64,000 nucleotides of DNA from Cristatella mucedo (GCA_009760855.2 WPIO01000243.1:105001-169000), one strand, 5' to 3'. Counted from the first letter of the stretch, positions 41,029-54,645 are shown. Numbers and translations: made by a program. The notes: generated by a model not told the origin, from the letters alone.

Positions 41029-41099
41029 ACTATCTTGTATAGCGCTGGGTAATGCTAGGGATAATGGGCTGTGGACTGCGCTAGAAGGCGCTAATTGCA

Positions 41100-42560
41100 C
41101 GCACCCGAGCTCCAACGCTGGCTTGCATCGAGTTGCTAAGCGACTGCTCAGGCGGACGGACGTGGCGGCGGGCGGGCGGGCGACACTCGGGTGTCTCCTT
41201 TTCTTTTATATCAGCGCCGGGCGATCGGGCCAGCCGCAACCGCCGGGCGATTAGTGACAGACATCGCGTCGCCGCGGTTGGCGCGGCGGCGGCGAGAATC
41301 CGCCAGGGCTGAGAGCGGCAGGAAGACGTGTACGACGGTACGACGTGCGAGGCCCTGAGCCCCTCCCGCACCGGCGGCGGCGGCCGCCGCCGCCGCGTCC
41401 TACCCTATCGCCCGCTCGCGAGCACTCGACGATCCGCGGCGACGCGCCAAGCGCGTCTGCATCCGTCGCCTGTATCGGCGAGTCGGCCGTATCGGCGGCG
41501 CGCGGCGGCCGAAGCCCGGGCGATAGCGGAGCGGCGCTGGCGCGCGACGGCGCGGACGGCGGCTGGCTGCCTGCGGCCGTCGCCGCCGGCGCCGCCGCCG
41601 CCGCCTTATCGGAGCCGCGAAGTCGGGCGTCGCCGCACACCCGGCGGCGGCGGCGCCGCTTACGCGGTCGTGCGGCGAGCGCGCCTGGCGGGTCCTGCTG
41701 CTATGGCGACGCGCGACGCTCGCTAGCTCGGCCAGCGGCGCAGTGCGCCGAGCGCGAAAGAGGCCTGAGAGGCTCGCGATGCGCCGACGCCGACGCCTGC
41801 GCAGCGCTCAATATCCTGCTGCGCGCAGAGCCGACGACAGCGACGCAGCGGAAAAGCGAAACAAACGAAGAGCCCGCGCACACAGTGGCCTGTGCGCTAC
41901 ACAGGCGACTTCCAGCCGACTTGCCAACCGGCTCGCGCTCAGCGCCTGGACTCACCGACCGGCAGACCCCGTTGCTCCACGAGAGCGACTGCGGGTGGTC
42001 GGGGGAAGGGGTGGTTGGCAGTGCCTTATATAATTGCCAGGTCATAATTCATGCCGTAACCTCGCTCGCGAGCTCATTGTTTGTAATCGAGGTTCAGCTG
42101 TCGAGCTTACAGTCGACAATCGCGGGAGAATTACGACTGTCGCTGAGGACTCGGCCTCGCGCCCGCTCGCGCGTCTGTCGCACGGCTAAACGAGCAGCAG
42201 CGCCCTCTAGCGTCAGCCGTCGGTCAGTGGGCGGTTGCCAACGGCGGCCTCGAGTCAGCGAGGAGTCGCTGACCAAGCAAACCAGACGGATGGGTTGGAC
42301 TATGTGACGACGTGTGGAAATGATACAAAGCATAGAGACAGGCGGCAATGGTCAGTTGCAATGGTCAATGCAGCCACTGCGACTAGCGACACTAGCGAGC
42401 GAGTTCAATGGCGTGTCGCCAGCTCTCACAGGCAGCTGACAATTATCCGCGTGCGACCACGTGTGGTAAAACTCGAGCAGCGCAACAGTGCCAGAACGAA
42501 AGATCTACGACGAGCGCCCGTGCGTGCGACCGAGGCGGCCGGAAGTGCCAATACGGGGTA
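41100..42560. other. strongly GC-rich CpG island without recognised gene
   Basis: The most CpG-dense stretch of the window, with GGC/GCC runs around 41365-41400 and 41580-41660. Very long frames are open on both strands, as expected from base composition. No domain is recognisable. It looks like a promoter island whose gene I cannot read. Confidence 0.35.
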
Positions 42561-43744
42561 AATGCAAAGTTCTCAAGGAGTTGCTAAACCTCGGACAAGG
42601 ATAACATTTATCTAAAAAATATGTAAAATATATAAATATGAAATATAAAATAATGTAATAATAAAATAATGAATAATAATAATAACGCTGAAAATAATAA
42701 TAAAATCAACATAAATATGTAAAGTTGATTTAGCCAACTATTTTTGAAATCTGTATGCGAGGCAGGTCTCTTTGATCTGCGACCGACTGTCTTAATACCC
42801 TCACTGACGCAGTGAACATTACACGTAAAAGTGCCGTCGGCAGGCATGCTTTCGTACATTCTGTCCGTGCGCTGAGTCGCGGAGATTCTTTCCAATTTAC
42901 GAAAAAACTCTAAAAGATGTGGCATGCTAAGCACAGGTTTCAACGCCGCTTTAAGAAGTCTGGGTCTGATGACGATCTATTCAATATCGAAGACTTCCTT
43001 CAAATGTGCACCTTGAAGCTTAGAAAAAATAGGACTTCTTTTTCCACGCAAAAACTAAAGTTCTGCCACTCAGACCCAAAACGGATTTGTCAGACAGGAA
43101 AACGATTGGCGGGCTCATTCTCTGAGACGTCGCACTTCCCAGATATTAGCAGCTCGGCCGAAACTTGTTCAGCCTGCAATAAAAAATTTCGCACGTTCGT
43201 GCTTCAATAAAGCCCCCCTCAGGCTAAAGCGTTTGTGGAATCGCAACCTGCGACTTGCCTTGAGAGATTGACTTCCGAGGTTTGCGAAAGCGACGTGCCT
43301 ACTTTGATAGGGTCTAGTATAGAGAGCTTGTCTCCTGAAGACCCTATATCACCATCTCTGTGGTCTTCGCTGACAGACACACTTAGCTTAGCCATAACAA
43401 AGATTTGAGATGCTTCTCAGGAAAAAAAGGAATTTCTAGTCCTTCAAATCCTTCAAATCCCGCATCGTTTGACCGATCCTTAAAAAGCCCGGATTGCATG
43501 CAGAGGTCCTTGCAAACTATCGACCAGTTTCACTTTTTCCTTTTTGTCAAAGATTTTTGAAAAACTGTCTCTAAGCTGCTTGTCGCACATATTGCAAATA
43601 TTGATCTGTACGTTTCAATGGTGTTGTATATACAGGTGTTTAGAACAGCTGCTTAATTCAACCCGAAAAATCAATTATAGTGTACAATTCGATACGTTTA
43701 ATACTAACTGCTGAGTAGTCGCGACTGCTTAGTGGCTTTGTGAT

Positions 43745-43850
43745 CAGTGGCCCTTCCTTTGCAACCAGTGTAAAGTGCCTAGACAGAGATTAAGTTCTCT
43801 GAAGGCGCCGTATAGAATGGATTATTTATATTATTATTATTATTAGTAGT
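43745..43850 (+). mobile_element. LINE-A tail within LINE-B
   Basis: CCAGTGTAAAGTGCCTAGAC, AGAGATTAAGTTCTCTGAAG, GCGCCGTATAG, then ATT-rich end. Confidence 0.6.
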
Positions 43851-44161
43851 ACTATTATTATCATTACCCGTACCGCGTCCTTTAAGGTCTGTCGTGTCAC
43901 GTGACTCGCATCGCCCTCCCGTGACTCCGTCACGCACGACCGCACCGTTTCAATGCTGCCGGAGGCGAGCGAGTTCATAGCCGTATCATTAACCACCTGG
44001 GTCGAGGTAAGGTTTAACAAGGCACAGCCGTTATATTCAAAGCAACTCGATAGAACAATGACAGTTATGCGTTATCGAGATGATTCCTTCCTGAAACGAT
44101 TGGCCAGCGTTGGTAACTGAGTTATCAACGCAGAAGAGCTGGATAAGTAAAAAATACATCC

Positions 44162-44325
44162 TAGCTGATTAAACAGCCTCTTTTTGTATAGTGACAGAAG
44201 AGCCTTTACGGCTATCACCACCGCTTGCATTGGCGATAAAGAATCGCCCACCGCAGGAATCAAACCTACGACCTCGGGACCGAGGTCGTGAAAGCAACAG
44301 CCTTACCTAGTGTGCCATCACGGCT
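44162..44325 (-). mobile_element. S1 SINE, reversed, within LINE-B
   Basis: In reverse: AGCCGTGATGGCACACTAGG, TAAGGCTGTTGCTTTCACG, GGTCGTAGGTTTGATTCC, GGTGGGCGATTCTTTATCGC, ACAAAAAGAGGCTGTTTAAT. A- and B-boxes are well kept. Confidence 0.78.
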
Positions 44326-46382
44326 CACCTGGATGAGGAAGAGTCAGAGATCGCTGCCGCCTATGTGGTTGATTTTGATAACAAACGCTCCTCTTCGAAG
44401 AAGACGTGCATAATGAAGGTGAAGTGATGCTCAATGATCGAATACAACTGACTTCAATGATTACTTAATGATTTCTCTCAGGTTTAAGGGGAAATACAGT
44501 TGAATTATACAAAAATATTTTTTTTAATACAGTAGGAAACAAGAGTCTTCAAAAATGTATTGCAAACTTCAATAATTGAAAAGAATAAATTGCAAAAATA
44601 ATTTTGATGATCGGGGTTCAAGTGGCAGAACTTCACTGAAACTGCTCTCATCCGTGTAACCAATGAGATCCATTGCAGCAGTGATGGCGGAAATGTCACA
44701 TACCTAGCGTTACTAGATCTATCAGCTGCTTACGACACTATTTATCGCAACGTCCTACTTGACCGATTGAAAACAATGATTCGTATTGCAGAAGAGGCAC
44801 TGGCGTGGTGCAGATCCTACTTATCCGATCGTGTTCTATTCGTGTCACGTGGAGGTCAGGTCTCACCCAACAGTACAGTCGCCTGTGGAGTCACACAAAG
44901 GTTTATCCTCGGTCTTTTGCTGTTCTCTCTTTATACTCAAACTCTGGGGACATTGATTCAGGCTCACAAAATAGGATATCACTTTTATGCTGACGATATG
45001 CGGCTGTATTTTTTATTTAAACAGTTGGAATCTGCTGCAGGGACTGACGAACTGAATTCTTGCCTCCAGCGACATTTGATTCTAGATGTCGGCAAATTTC
45101 CTTAAACTTATCTGTAGTAAAACTGAGCTACTCGTATGACACCCAAGAGTGTGGCTGGACTAAAAGGCTTTGCTCTTGTAATAGGCGATGCTGCTGTGCG
45201 GCCATTGCAGTGTACTCGGAATTTAGGTGTCGTCTTCGACAGCTGCCTAAATTTGGAAAGCTTCGTTAAAAGACTACTTCCAAAGCTAGCTATGACGTCC
45301 GATCCCTATCTAAGATTAAACGCTGTCTTCCACGTTGGCTTGCAAAAATTTAACTAACTCCTTGGTTGTGTCTTGGGTAGGTTTTTGTAAATCCCTTTTG
45401 GCCTGGCTACAGAAAAAAAGCCTCTAGACCACTAAAGCTGGTGATGAATACGGCTGCGAGGGTAGTTTGCGAATCCCAGAGGTTTGAACGTGTGTGTCAT
45501 TTGCTGGAGGAGCTTGGATGGCTGCCGTTCGATCAACGGATCTAGAGCAAAGTTCTTAAGCTGACCCGCAAGGCCCGCCATGGATTGGCTTCTTCCTACC
45601 TCGCTGAGCTGCTGCACTAGTTCCAGCCTCCTCGTGCCCTTCCGTCCTGTACGGACAATATATATATTAGCTGTTCCATTCCTCAGTTTAAAGACCGTGC
45701 GAAACTCGCTTCCACGATTCCGACGCATCGAAATCCAATCTCCTGCAACAAACTATGGCGCATCCTTTCCAGCCATCCTGCGCCGACACTTTCACGCTAC
45801 TCGCTACCATAACTGGTCTTGATTACCAAAATGGCTGCTATTCACTTTCTAATTCACTTTCTCTCGGTTGCGTGAGATAAAGTCTGTTGTCTGCCGAAGG
45901 GGTGCCGAAAGCCGCCTAGACTATAAATGGGTGCTAGGAAAGTTCCCTGCGTAACACGCGCATAGTCTGTGTGGCTTTGTGGAGTTACTGACAGAGATAC
46001 GACAGTCGATCTTTTTCGGGCGCGTCAGGTAGTTTTCGGTAACTGGTAGCAGGTTTACGGTAGCTGGTAGCTTATAAGTAGCTGGTTTGCAGCAAAATCC
46101 ATAGCAGCAGTAATTCATTTTTCGCTTCTCTATTGCTTTAATTCAAGTTTCGTCTACATCCGCAGGCAATGTTTTTCTAATTAAAAAACTCAGATGAAGT
46201 GCTTCCAGGTCACGCGCCTGCACAAAGCATGGCGTTCACCGGATGCCAGGAACTGACAGTTGACTGGGGGCTGTGGCCGTAGCTAGGCTTGGTCAGCCTG
46301 AAGGCTGGAGTTAGTTACCGATTGGCATCGCAACTTTTTCTGACTCGACAACAGTTGAAGCAAAGCTAATGAGCCACCACAC

Positions 46383-46482
46383 AATAATAAGAATGATACG
46401 TTTGTATAGCGCCCTCAGAGAGCTCACTCTATTGGCACTTTACATTTGCTACAAAGGAAGAATGATTGACTGGTTAGTGGCC
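46383..46482 (-). mobile_element. solo LINE-A tail (variant)
   Basis: AATGATACGTTTGTATAGCG, CCCTCAGAGAGCTCAC, GGCACTTTACATTTGC. Confidence 0.65.
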
Positions 46483-46499
46483 GTCAGAGCCGTTGCTTC

Positions 46500-46702
46500 A
46501 TTCGCGTGAATAATACTTTATGCGCTTAAGCATGCTGCAACTGTACGTGCTAAACTTTCACTGATAAGCTCCTTTGCTCCCCGTCTATCTTACGTTAAGC
46601 GCGACGTGAAGGATAAGTAGAAAAGAATATTAAAGGACATTTATAAGTTGTCTTACGCGCTATGCAAATGAAATCTTATATGTTTCACTAGTATTATTAT
46701 TA
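46500..46702 (+). mobile_element. degenerate LINE-A 3'UTR
   Basis: TTATGCGCTTAAGCATGCTG, later GTCTTACGCGCTATGCAAAT and (ATT)n. Weak similarity. 46.7-47.9 kb shows nothing else recognised. Confidence 0.35.
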
Positions 46703-47939
46703 AAGAAATCAGGCGATTGCACAATAGGGGAGCGAAAATGTGGAGTTGCTCGGCACAGCTTGCAGCTGCACCATCGAAGTAACTGAGTAATTTGCGGTTT
46801 TGTCCAAAGCTTCATCTACGAGACACGATTGGCAGCGGAGCGCTCTGCAAGTGTCGCTGTGGAAAATCTGTCATCTTTGGAAGCAGGTGTGCACTACGAT
46901 TGATGTGAGGCGCCGCTTGTGCATATCAAGCAATCGAAGTTCGCCGAAAAAAATAAGCTTGCTTTAAAAAGAAAGAACATTCGTTCTGTTCTTCAAATCA
47001 CGGCTCTCATTGCAACCTCAGGAGTACATCAAGCTTGGCTTGTGCGTATTGAAGCTCGCAGAATAGTTCTACGCTCGAGTAATGTTGGACGAAGAACGGC
47101 CCTCGGGTTTCGGTCCTAGCTACGACCTCAACGCCATTTTGAATGACCAAATCGGAAGAGATCGAAGCTTTTGGTCTCACTCGGGAGAGTTTCCTGACCA
47201 TACTACGGCCCCACTACTGCACTACTACTAAAAGATGCAAACGAAAGCCGACGGCAGCGACTCATTACGCCGATTGGCGTCATCCCAGCCCTGGTCTGCG
47301 TCGTGCGTACTAAACGCCGCTCCGCTTGGCCTGCATGGTGAAATTAAGCTTCTACATTACTTATTTGTTATTATTTAATTGATTAGTGTTTTTAATAAAA
47401 TTAATTTATTATTTAGAAATGAAGCTTTAAGCTACGATTACGACCGACGATCCCTGAAACTGGATCGAAGCATCGACGTTGTGGTCATACAGGGACCACG
47501 CCCAGACTGCAACTTAGCGGGTTCGCACTGGCTCAGCCCTACTGCTCAGCTCACGCCTCGCTCAGTGCGGATAGGCTTATAAGTAGTCATCCTACTCATC
47601 CGCGCTCCTCCTGCTCGGGCGCTCAGCCTCGTCAATTTGCCATTCGTCAATTCGCTTGACTGGCTTCTTTATGTGTGCACCGACGTTTGTCAGTGTCATT
47701 TCCGTCCGCCGTCCTTCGCTATTTTATGGACTGTACATAATGACTCGGTGAAAGCGCTCTCACTTTGCAATGCCGGGCTATTTGCACGCTAACCGCTTCC
47801 TCGGGCGAGGCCTGCGCCTTTCAGCTTAGCTTGCGTCACTCTAAAAATCAGCCAATTGTGCACCGTGCACAGGACGGAAAGTAATTGAGATGTCGCCCGT
47901 GGCAATTCAGATGTCCACCGTCGCTCTAGGAGAAACGCC

Positions 47940-48230
47940 GTGTGCACCATTCAGGGACCGGAAAGCGGACGCGAGTTTGCCCTCACGCCTTCGACGTCAG
48001 CCGTGTCGCGCGGCGACGGTCTCGTCGAGGCATTCGCGCTCGAGCGTTCGCTCGACGCCGCCGCCGGGCGACCGGTCCAAATAGGCGACGATGCACGCCC
48101 CACCACCACCACTTCGGCCTCTCTGGTGGAACAGTGTGGCCAAGTGAGAAAGTTAGGTGTTCAACCGCGTCGTCAACACCACTGTCGTGACGACACGGAG
48201 GTCGCGACCGCGGAGAGCATTCGAGACTAA
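47940..48230 (+). CDS. hypothetical 96-codon open frame in a GC-rich island
   Basis: It starts MCTIQGPESGREFALTPSTS and ends ATAESIRD stop. It looks more protein-like than the flanking frames but matches no family I know. CpG richness alone can keep such a frame open. It could be a first exon or noise. Confidence 0.15.
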   Translation: MCTIQGPESGREFALTPSTSAVSRGDGLVEAFALERSLDAAAGRPVQIGDDARPTTTTSASLVEQCGQVRKLGVQPRRQHHCRDDTEVATAESIRD

Positions 48231-48267
48231 TATACGCCCGAGAGCTGCATAACCTAACGACATCCGC

Positions 48268-48372
48268 GAGTAACCATAAGAATAATAATAACTATGATAG
48301 CAATCATAATAATGCATTTGATTAAGCACCGTCAGAGAACTTAATCTCTTTCTAGGCACTTTAGATTGGTGC
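48268..48372 (-). mobile_element. solo LINE-A tail
   Basis: CATTTGATTAAGCACCGTC, AGAGAACTTAATCTCTTTCT, AGGCACTTTAGATTGGTGC. Confidence 0.65.
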
Positions 48373-48737
48373 AGAGAAAATGTGAAGTGTCCAGAAAGAG
48401 AAAGAGTTCTCTGAGCATCGGACGGCCCGTTGGCCACTGGTCATTGACGCTCGTATATTTCTTGTTTGTGGCCTTTAAAAAAAGTTGTCACAGGATCGCG
48501 TTCGTTTAACCAGTTCGAAAGCAACAGTCTGCGCGAACGAGCGAGCTTCACAAATCCCTAAAATTTCCCAACATCCCCGGCCACCGTTCGAGAGGTTCTC
48601 CTCAGAACGCGCCGATAGGACGACGCTCCCTGCGACACGCTGCGAGGCGCCTCTGCGTCGGGCCAACCCAGCTGTACCGAGTACCGGCTCCGGCGACGAG
48701 CGAGACAAGCGACCGTCCTTGTTGAAGAAAGGCAGGC

Positions 48738-48860
<123 letters not shown>

Positions 48861-49244
48861 CGCAGTCGGAGCGCCTCTCGAGCGCACGCTGCGGCTGCGA
48901 GGCGACACCCGAACCCGAAGGTGCACAGCCTGTCTTGCCCATTGAGAGTCATCAAACGGGAGCTGCTTATTGTTATGTATTTGTCTGTTGTGCAACTCTT
49001 ATAAGTGGCCAAGTGTGATGAAGCACATCGACTTGTAATGGCATACTGAAATTATTCACAGTTGTGATGCTATTGATACATTGTCATAGCTCTTAAATGC
49101 AATCTCTCTCTCTCTCTCTTTCTAGGGACTTCACTCAGGATGAAAGTGAAGCATGCATACCGGCTCACTAATGCTAGCAGCTTGCACTTATGTCACTGAG
49201 AGTAGGCCGCATTGTTTGCACATCTGATATGGTCGTTTTGCTAC

Positions 49245-49375
49245 AGTCTGTTGGCTGTCGAATGCCTACTGAAAGCTGATAAGGCTGTGGGTTCGCTATA
49301 CAAAAGTCTCCTGTAACAGCCACACAATCGTTGTCACTTTGTAGAGTTACAGACGGAGATCCATTGCATTACATT
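49245..49375 (+). mobile_element. LINE-B 3' tail
   Basis: CAGTCTGTTGGCTGTCGAAT, AAAGTCTCCTGTAACAGCC, GAGTTACAGACGGAGATCC, ATTGCATTACATTAC. Confidence 0.6.
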
Positions 49376-49459
49376 ACAGTCATTTCGGAAGCACGCATAC
49401 ATAAGTTAAGGTGACTGGCTGGCTTCGTCAAATCTGAGTGCATGATCATTTCTCTTCCC

Positions 49460-49790
49460 GCCTGAATGATGTTAGGCTTATCTAGACTGTGGAACTCGCT
49501 TCCACAGTTCTTACGCAACGACAACTACTCTCCTGCTGCCAACTATGGCTCATCCTTTTCACTGGTCCTAAGCTGCAACTTCCTTGCTACGCACTACCTC
49601 AACTGCTCTCCTGAGTCTGCTATGCTTTCCACTTCCTCTTTGTTGCGTGAGATGCAGTCTCTTGGCTACAGAATGCGTACCGAAAGCCGCTCAGGCTGTG
49701 AGTGCGCGATACAAAACTCTCCTGCGTAACACCCGCATAGTCTTTATGGCTTTGAGGAGTTACAGACGGAGATACATTACATTACCAGTT
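49460..49790 (+). mobile_element. LINE-B 3' fragment
   Basis: LWNSLPQFLRNDNYSPAANY is followed by LINE-B 3' sequence, CTCCTGCGTAACACCCGCAT and GAGTTACAGACGGAGATAC. A good reference for the LINE-B end. Confidence 0.75.
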
Positions 49791-50100
49791 GAAGTTATTC
49801 TGGTCTTGTGGCTGTTAAGCTAAAGAAAGTTAGCCGCCAGGCCAGTTAAAATGTCGGCAATGAAAAGTTCGCGGGCCGAAGTCTTTTTGTAAAGCTCTCG
49901 ATGGGAATCAAGTCGCTATTCAATCAATTTAAAGTTTGGTGCGAAAGAGGCAGAACTACAGAAAGTCAAGCTAAGACAAGAGACAAGTATGCGATCCTTC
50001 TTAGAAAGCAGGCAAAAGAACAATAGAAGCCACTCATTCGCCTGTGCGCTGACTCATGCACTGGTAAGCGAGCAGCTCTCGGTGGCTGAGCTGCCGACGT

Positions 50101-50721
50101 CACGCCAGACATTCTGCGCCAACGACCAGGAGCGCGCCTCGATCGGCCGCGATCGCACTGCAAGCGATCCTCAAGAGGCGCCCGTCAATCAAGGTGGGCG
50201 TCTCGTGTACGGTAGCCGCACGGAAGACGAACTCGTTCAAATGGGCTTCGTACACGTCGATCTAAACTCACCATATCGTCGAGAACTTCGTGCTTCACGA
50301 CTGGACGCTGCACTTCCGGCCTATCAAGGATGCGAGCCAAACAGCCATCGTGGTGCAGGAGGAGTTCAAGGGAAGGTCGACCTGGTCGACTTTAACCTGT
50401 TCGATAAGGAGACCTACAAGGCGACTAACTATCCTTGTCTCGGACAGCGGCATGAATTGCTGCCACGCCAACGGCCTCCCGAAAGGGTTCTTTTGGCTCA
50501 TCTGCCTCGGCCATAAGTTTGCCACTTGCTTGATAACCGTGCTCAGCAAGACGACCAAGGTCCAGAATGACGTCATTGGCAAGCCTTTCCACAGGTACGC
50601 CCGGACGCCCAACATTAAGCCGCTGTTCGCGTTGATCTATGACTGGGAGAAGCTCATCGAGTACTTCAGGCTGTCCCATGTGCAGTCGAAGACGCTCAGG
50701 CAGGAGAAAGCGACGCGGTAG
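50101..50721 (+). pseudogene. decayed protein-coding sequence, family not recognised
   Basis: The frame starting at 50101 reads RRPSIKVGVSCTVAARKTNS, FKWASYTSI, a stop at 50263-50265, then HIVENFVLHDWTLHFRPIKD, ASQTAIVVQEEFKG. At about 50372-50442 a neighbouring frame reads more naturally (KVDLVDFNLFDKETYKATNY), then the first frame resumes: GMNCCHANGLPKGFFWLICL, TKVQNDVIGKPFHRYARTPN, IYDWEKLIEYFRLSHVQSKT, to a stop at 50719. Third positions are mostly G or C, as in a genuine coding frame. One stop and two compensating frame changes suggest a pseudogene, possibly retroposed because no splice sites are evident. I do not recognise the parent. Confidence 0.45.
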
Positions 50722-50764
50722 AACTCGCTCCTGCACTGTCCTGCTCAGCATTCAGGCGATGAGT

Positions 50765-50830
50765 AAGGAGATATTGAGCGTCTTTGAGTCTCGTCTGGGC
50801 ATCGCTCGCACTGCACTGCAAGGATTCAAG
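50765..50830 (+). mobile_element. LINE-A RT scrap
   Basis: The frame ESRLGIARTALQGF parallels SSRLGITGTALQ in the copy at 58.83 kb. It is followed by an (AAG)n run. Confidence 0.5.
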
Positions 50831-50849
50831 AAGAAGAAGAAGAAGAAGA

Positions 50850-51115
50850 AAAGATGACAACTAGATTTCGCACAGAGGAAACATGAGGCATTTTGATAGA
50901 GCCGATTGGGAGAGTTAAGATTCCACAACACTGAATCACACTTGATTTCCAATAGCTATTAAGTCGGTTTTTATCGTCGTTCAAACAGAAAGTTTGCTGG
51001 GGTCCGTGTGCGGATGTCATCAATACCTGCTGCAAGGGAGTTGAGAGAATTCGACATGCTGGTGGGCTGGTTGATTGAAGAAAAGGTACAACTAGGTGTC
51101 GCTATTATTGTCATT
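50850..51115 (-). mobile_element. LINE-A ORF middle fragment, reversed
   Basis: In reverse: SMSNSLNSLAAGIDDIRTRT, then a decayed KTNLLVRG region and SVRNL. This is the segment after YADD that is missing from the reversed copy next to it (51160-52318). Confidence 0.65.
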
Positions 51116-51159
51116 GTATATTTTTTAAATCGAAGGCCTAGATTCTGCCTGACAATCAC

Positions 51160-52308
<1,149 letters not shown>

Positions 52309-52318
<10 letters not shown>

Positions 52319-53425
52319 TTTCACTTCCATGCGGATTACACTTAGTTGTACTTTTGCTTTGATCCCTCCCAGCCCTCCAGCACGTCGAATTCTCTCAACT
52401 CCCTTGCTGCATGTATTGATGACATATTCACAGGGATAGCATCAAACATTTTTTAAATTGAATGATGATAAAAACTAACTTATTAGTTAGGGGCAAACTA
52501 TGTGTGATTCAGAAATTGGAAAGGCTAACACTCAAAATCTGCTCTGCCAGCATATCTCCTGTTGAATCTGCACGAAATCTAGGTGTCATGTTCCAAAGTG
52601 ACCTTTTCTTACACGATCACATCAGCTTCGCAATCAAGTCAACCTCCTTTTAGCTAAACAACATTGGTAAAATTTGGGCTTGCTTAGACAGGGATATTGT
52701 ATCGAAACTAGCACAAGCATTTATGACATCCCGTCTCGACTTCTGTAACTTGGTGCTTGCTGGTCTACCGGCCTGTACTATCAGGCGCTTACAGTTGGTG
52801 AAGAACTCTGTAGCTAGGTTCGTCTTTTGTGAGCTTTGCAGTTGCCATATCACATCAATTATCGCCGACCTGCAGTGCCTCACAGCCAAGCAGCGTATCG
52901 GCTTCAAGATTCTTTCACTTAGTTTTACGTCCCTTCATTCTCTGGCCCAACCCTACCTATCAGAGCTAATCCCCGCCAGGCTAACAATCGTGCAATCCAC
53001 AGTTCTTACTCAAACCGTTAAGGCCATTACTCGTACGAACTTGAAGATATTGGGAGACCGTGCCTGTAGATCGTATGCTACCAAAGCCCGGAACTCACTC
53101 CCGACTTGCATCACGACATCGCCTGACTTGACCACATTTAAAGAGAAGTTAAAAATTCACCCATTTAGGAAAGCCTTTAGTGGGTCCCTGTGATTCCTCA
53201 TTTATGTGCTTATGCGTGCTGACACTGTGCATGCCGCCACAAACTACACGCATGCTGTCCCTGTGAACGTCACCCTAAGCATGTTTTTCATGTTTTTTTA
53301 TCAAGCATGATACTACTCACCATTCGATCGCGTTTCCTTTGCAGCAAATGTACAGCACCTAGAAAGAGACTGAATTCTCTGAGGGCGCTTTATCAAGTGC
53401 AATATAATAATAATTATTATTATAA
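52309..53425 (+). mobile_element. LINE-A 3' half, forward
   Basis: It starts at a decayed YADD region (GFHFHADYT), then [105 protein letters not shown] stop, 3'UTR, hairpin and ATA/ATT-rich end. It meets the reversed copy head to head at about 52.31 kb. Each has its own tail, so they are two insertions. Confidence 0.88.
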
Positions 53426-53472
53426 GCATCTCTGAAGTGCCTCGAAAAAACAGTTTTCTTTGAGCACAAGAC

Positions 53473-54309
53473 ATATGCACCATTGCAGTTATTATTATTG
53501 CCTTCATTGTGCTAGCAACGAATGACAAACTCGAGAAGCTGAACGATATCGATGAGACATTCCTCAAGCAGCTTCCAATTCTTGCCATCGTTCTAGACCT
53601 CGACGTTGGCGCTCGAACAGTTTAAGCTTTAAGACGACTCTGCACGAGAAGAGTCACGTTCTGGCGCCACGCGCTGCTGAAGCACCTCCTGAGCCAGACC
53701 TCGAGGATACCAATGGCACCACTGGCACCATGTCGAGACGCCGAAGGATTCGGTTCCTATCACAGCTCCCAAGGCCCTCATCACACCGTTGGTGGACAGC
53801 AATGTCGAAGCGCATAACATCCACGTCTTGGCGACTTGGTCCCCGCTCATGAAGGACAAATCGAACCAAGGGCTCGGCATCTGAGGCGCCCAGATCGAGC
53901 GCCCCAAGAAGCTACTCGAAGACTCGACGAAATAAATTGGAGCTGGCTTGAGCGAACACGCGACGGACGATGAGGTGTCAGCCAAGAAGCAGCGCCTGAC
54001 GAAGTCGTCGTCGATGTACGACATCTCAGACGATGAGGTGAGAGACAGGGAACAAAAGAACGCGACGCTGGCAGCTCAGCTGCCAACCTGGCCGTTCGCG
54101 CGGGGATCGAATACACGGCACGGCCGGCCTGGAGTACGGTATCTGTGCAGCCGGCCTCGAAAGACGTCTTCGCCGCCGCCAAGCAGCAGCTGCCGCACAG
54201 CATGAAGGAGACCGCCGAAATCCAGATGTGGTGGAAGCGGCCCTGCTCTCCATTGGTGGCGCTTACTGCCAGGTCGAGGCTCCGTGTAGCGGCTGCTATA
54301 AACAAGTAA
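53473..54309 (+). pseudogene. decayed protein-coding sequence, family not recognised
   Basis: The opening frame holds a hydrophobic stretch ICTIAVIIIAFIVLATNDKL, then EKLNDIDETFLKQLPILAIV to a stop at 53623. In shifted frames the sequence continues: SHVLAPRAAEAPPEPDLEDT, then PKDSVPITAPKALITPLVDS, NVEAHNIHVLATWSPLMKDK, stop (53882), a second stop (53933), SEHATDDEVSAKKQRLTKSS, SMYDISDDEVRDREQKNATL. A further shift gives AVRAGIEYTARPAWSTVSVQ, VFAAAKQQLPHSMKETAEIQ and a stop at 54307. Third positions are mostly G/C. It may be a retroposed gene copy; the parent is unknown to me. Confidence 0.45.
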
Positions 54310-54645
54310 GAGGATAACTTTTCCACCCGACGCTGGAACTGCGCCGACGAAGAAGCGAAGCGGCCTGAAGCTCGGCGTCTTCAGCTATCTGCGTTTTGTG
54401 TGTTTCAATCGCGATGCTTGCAAATAGAACGCATTTGCAGTTGTTTTGCAGTAGCATGACGTCCAAACTCCGGGAGGGACGGGTTGGCGTGGGTGGGCAG
54501 TGCCTGAGAGCTTTAGCGATGCTTGCCCATGGGTACCCGCCAGAATGACAATTGAGGGCTCTGGCGGGTGGTGAGGGAGCACGTGACAGAAGGAATGATG
54601 AGGTTGGATATATGCAGGTCTAGGCACCAGTGAGTCTAAGCGCCG

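Larger units (their letters stand above)
42917..46005 (+). mobile_element. LINE-B, longest copy, decayed and interrupted
   Basis: The region upstream of RT (FSETSHFPDISSSAETCSAC, LKFCHSDPKRI) is followed by an RT start (TIDQFHFFLFVKDF near 43.52 kb). RT core is read at 44.64-45.10 kb: TETALIRVTNEI, LALLDLSAAYDTI, ACGVTQRFILGLLLFSLYT, GYHFYADDMRLYF (YADD active site). The C-terminal part and the 3' block GGAGTTACTGACAGAGATAC follow. 43640-44590 is broken by a LINE-A tail and an S1 SINE. The 5' end (endonuclease) was not found. Confidence 0.75.

Noticed and set aside
41345-42307. 320-codon frame in the 41-42 kb island
   Set aside because: Same reason: high CpG, competing frames on both strands, no recognisable motif.
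44584-45110. Telomerase or retroviral origin for the reverse transcriptase pieces
   Set aside because: The LSAAYDT...YADD context, LINE-type C terminus, 5' truncations and absence of LTRs point to non-LTR retrotransposons.
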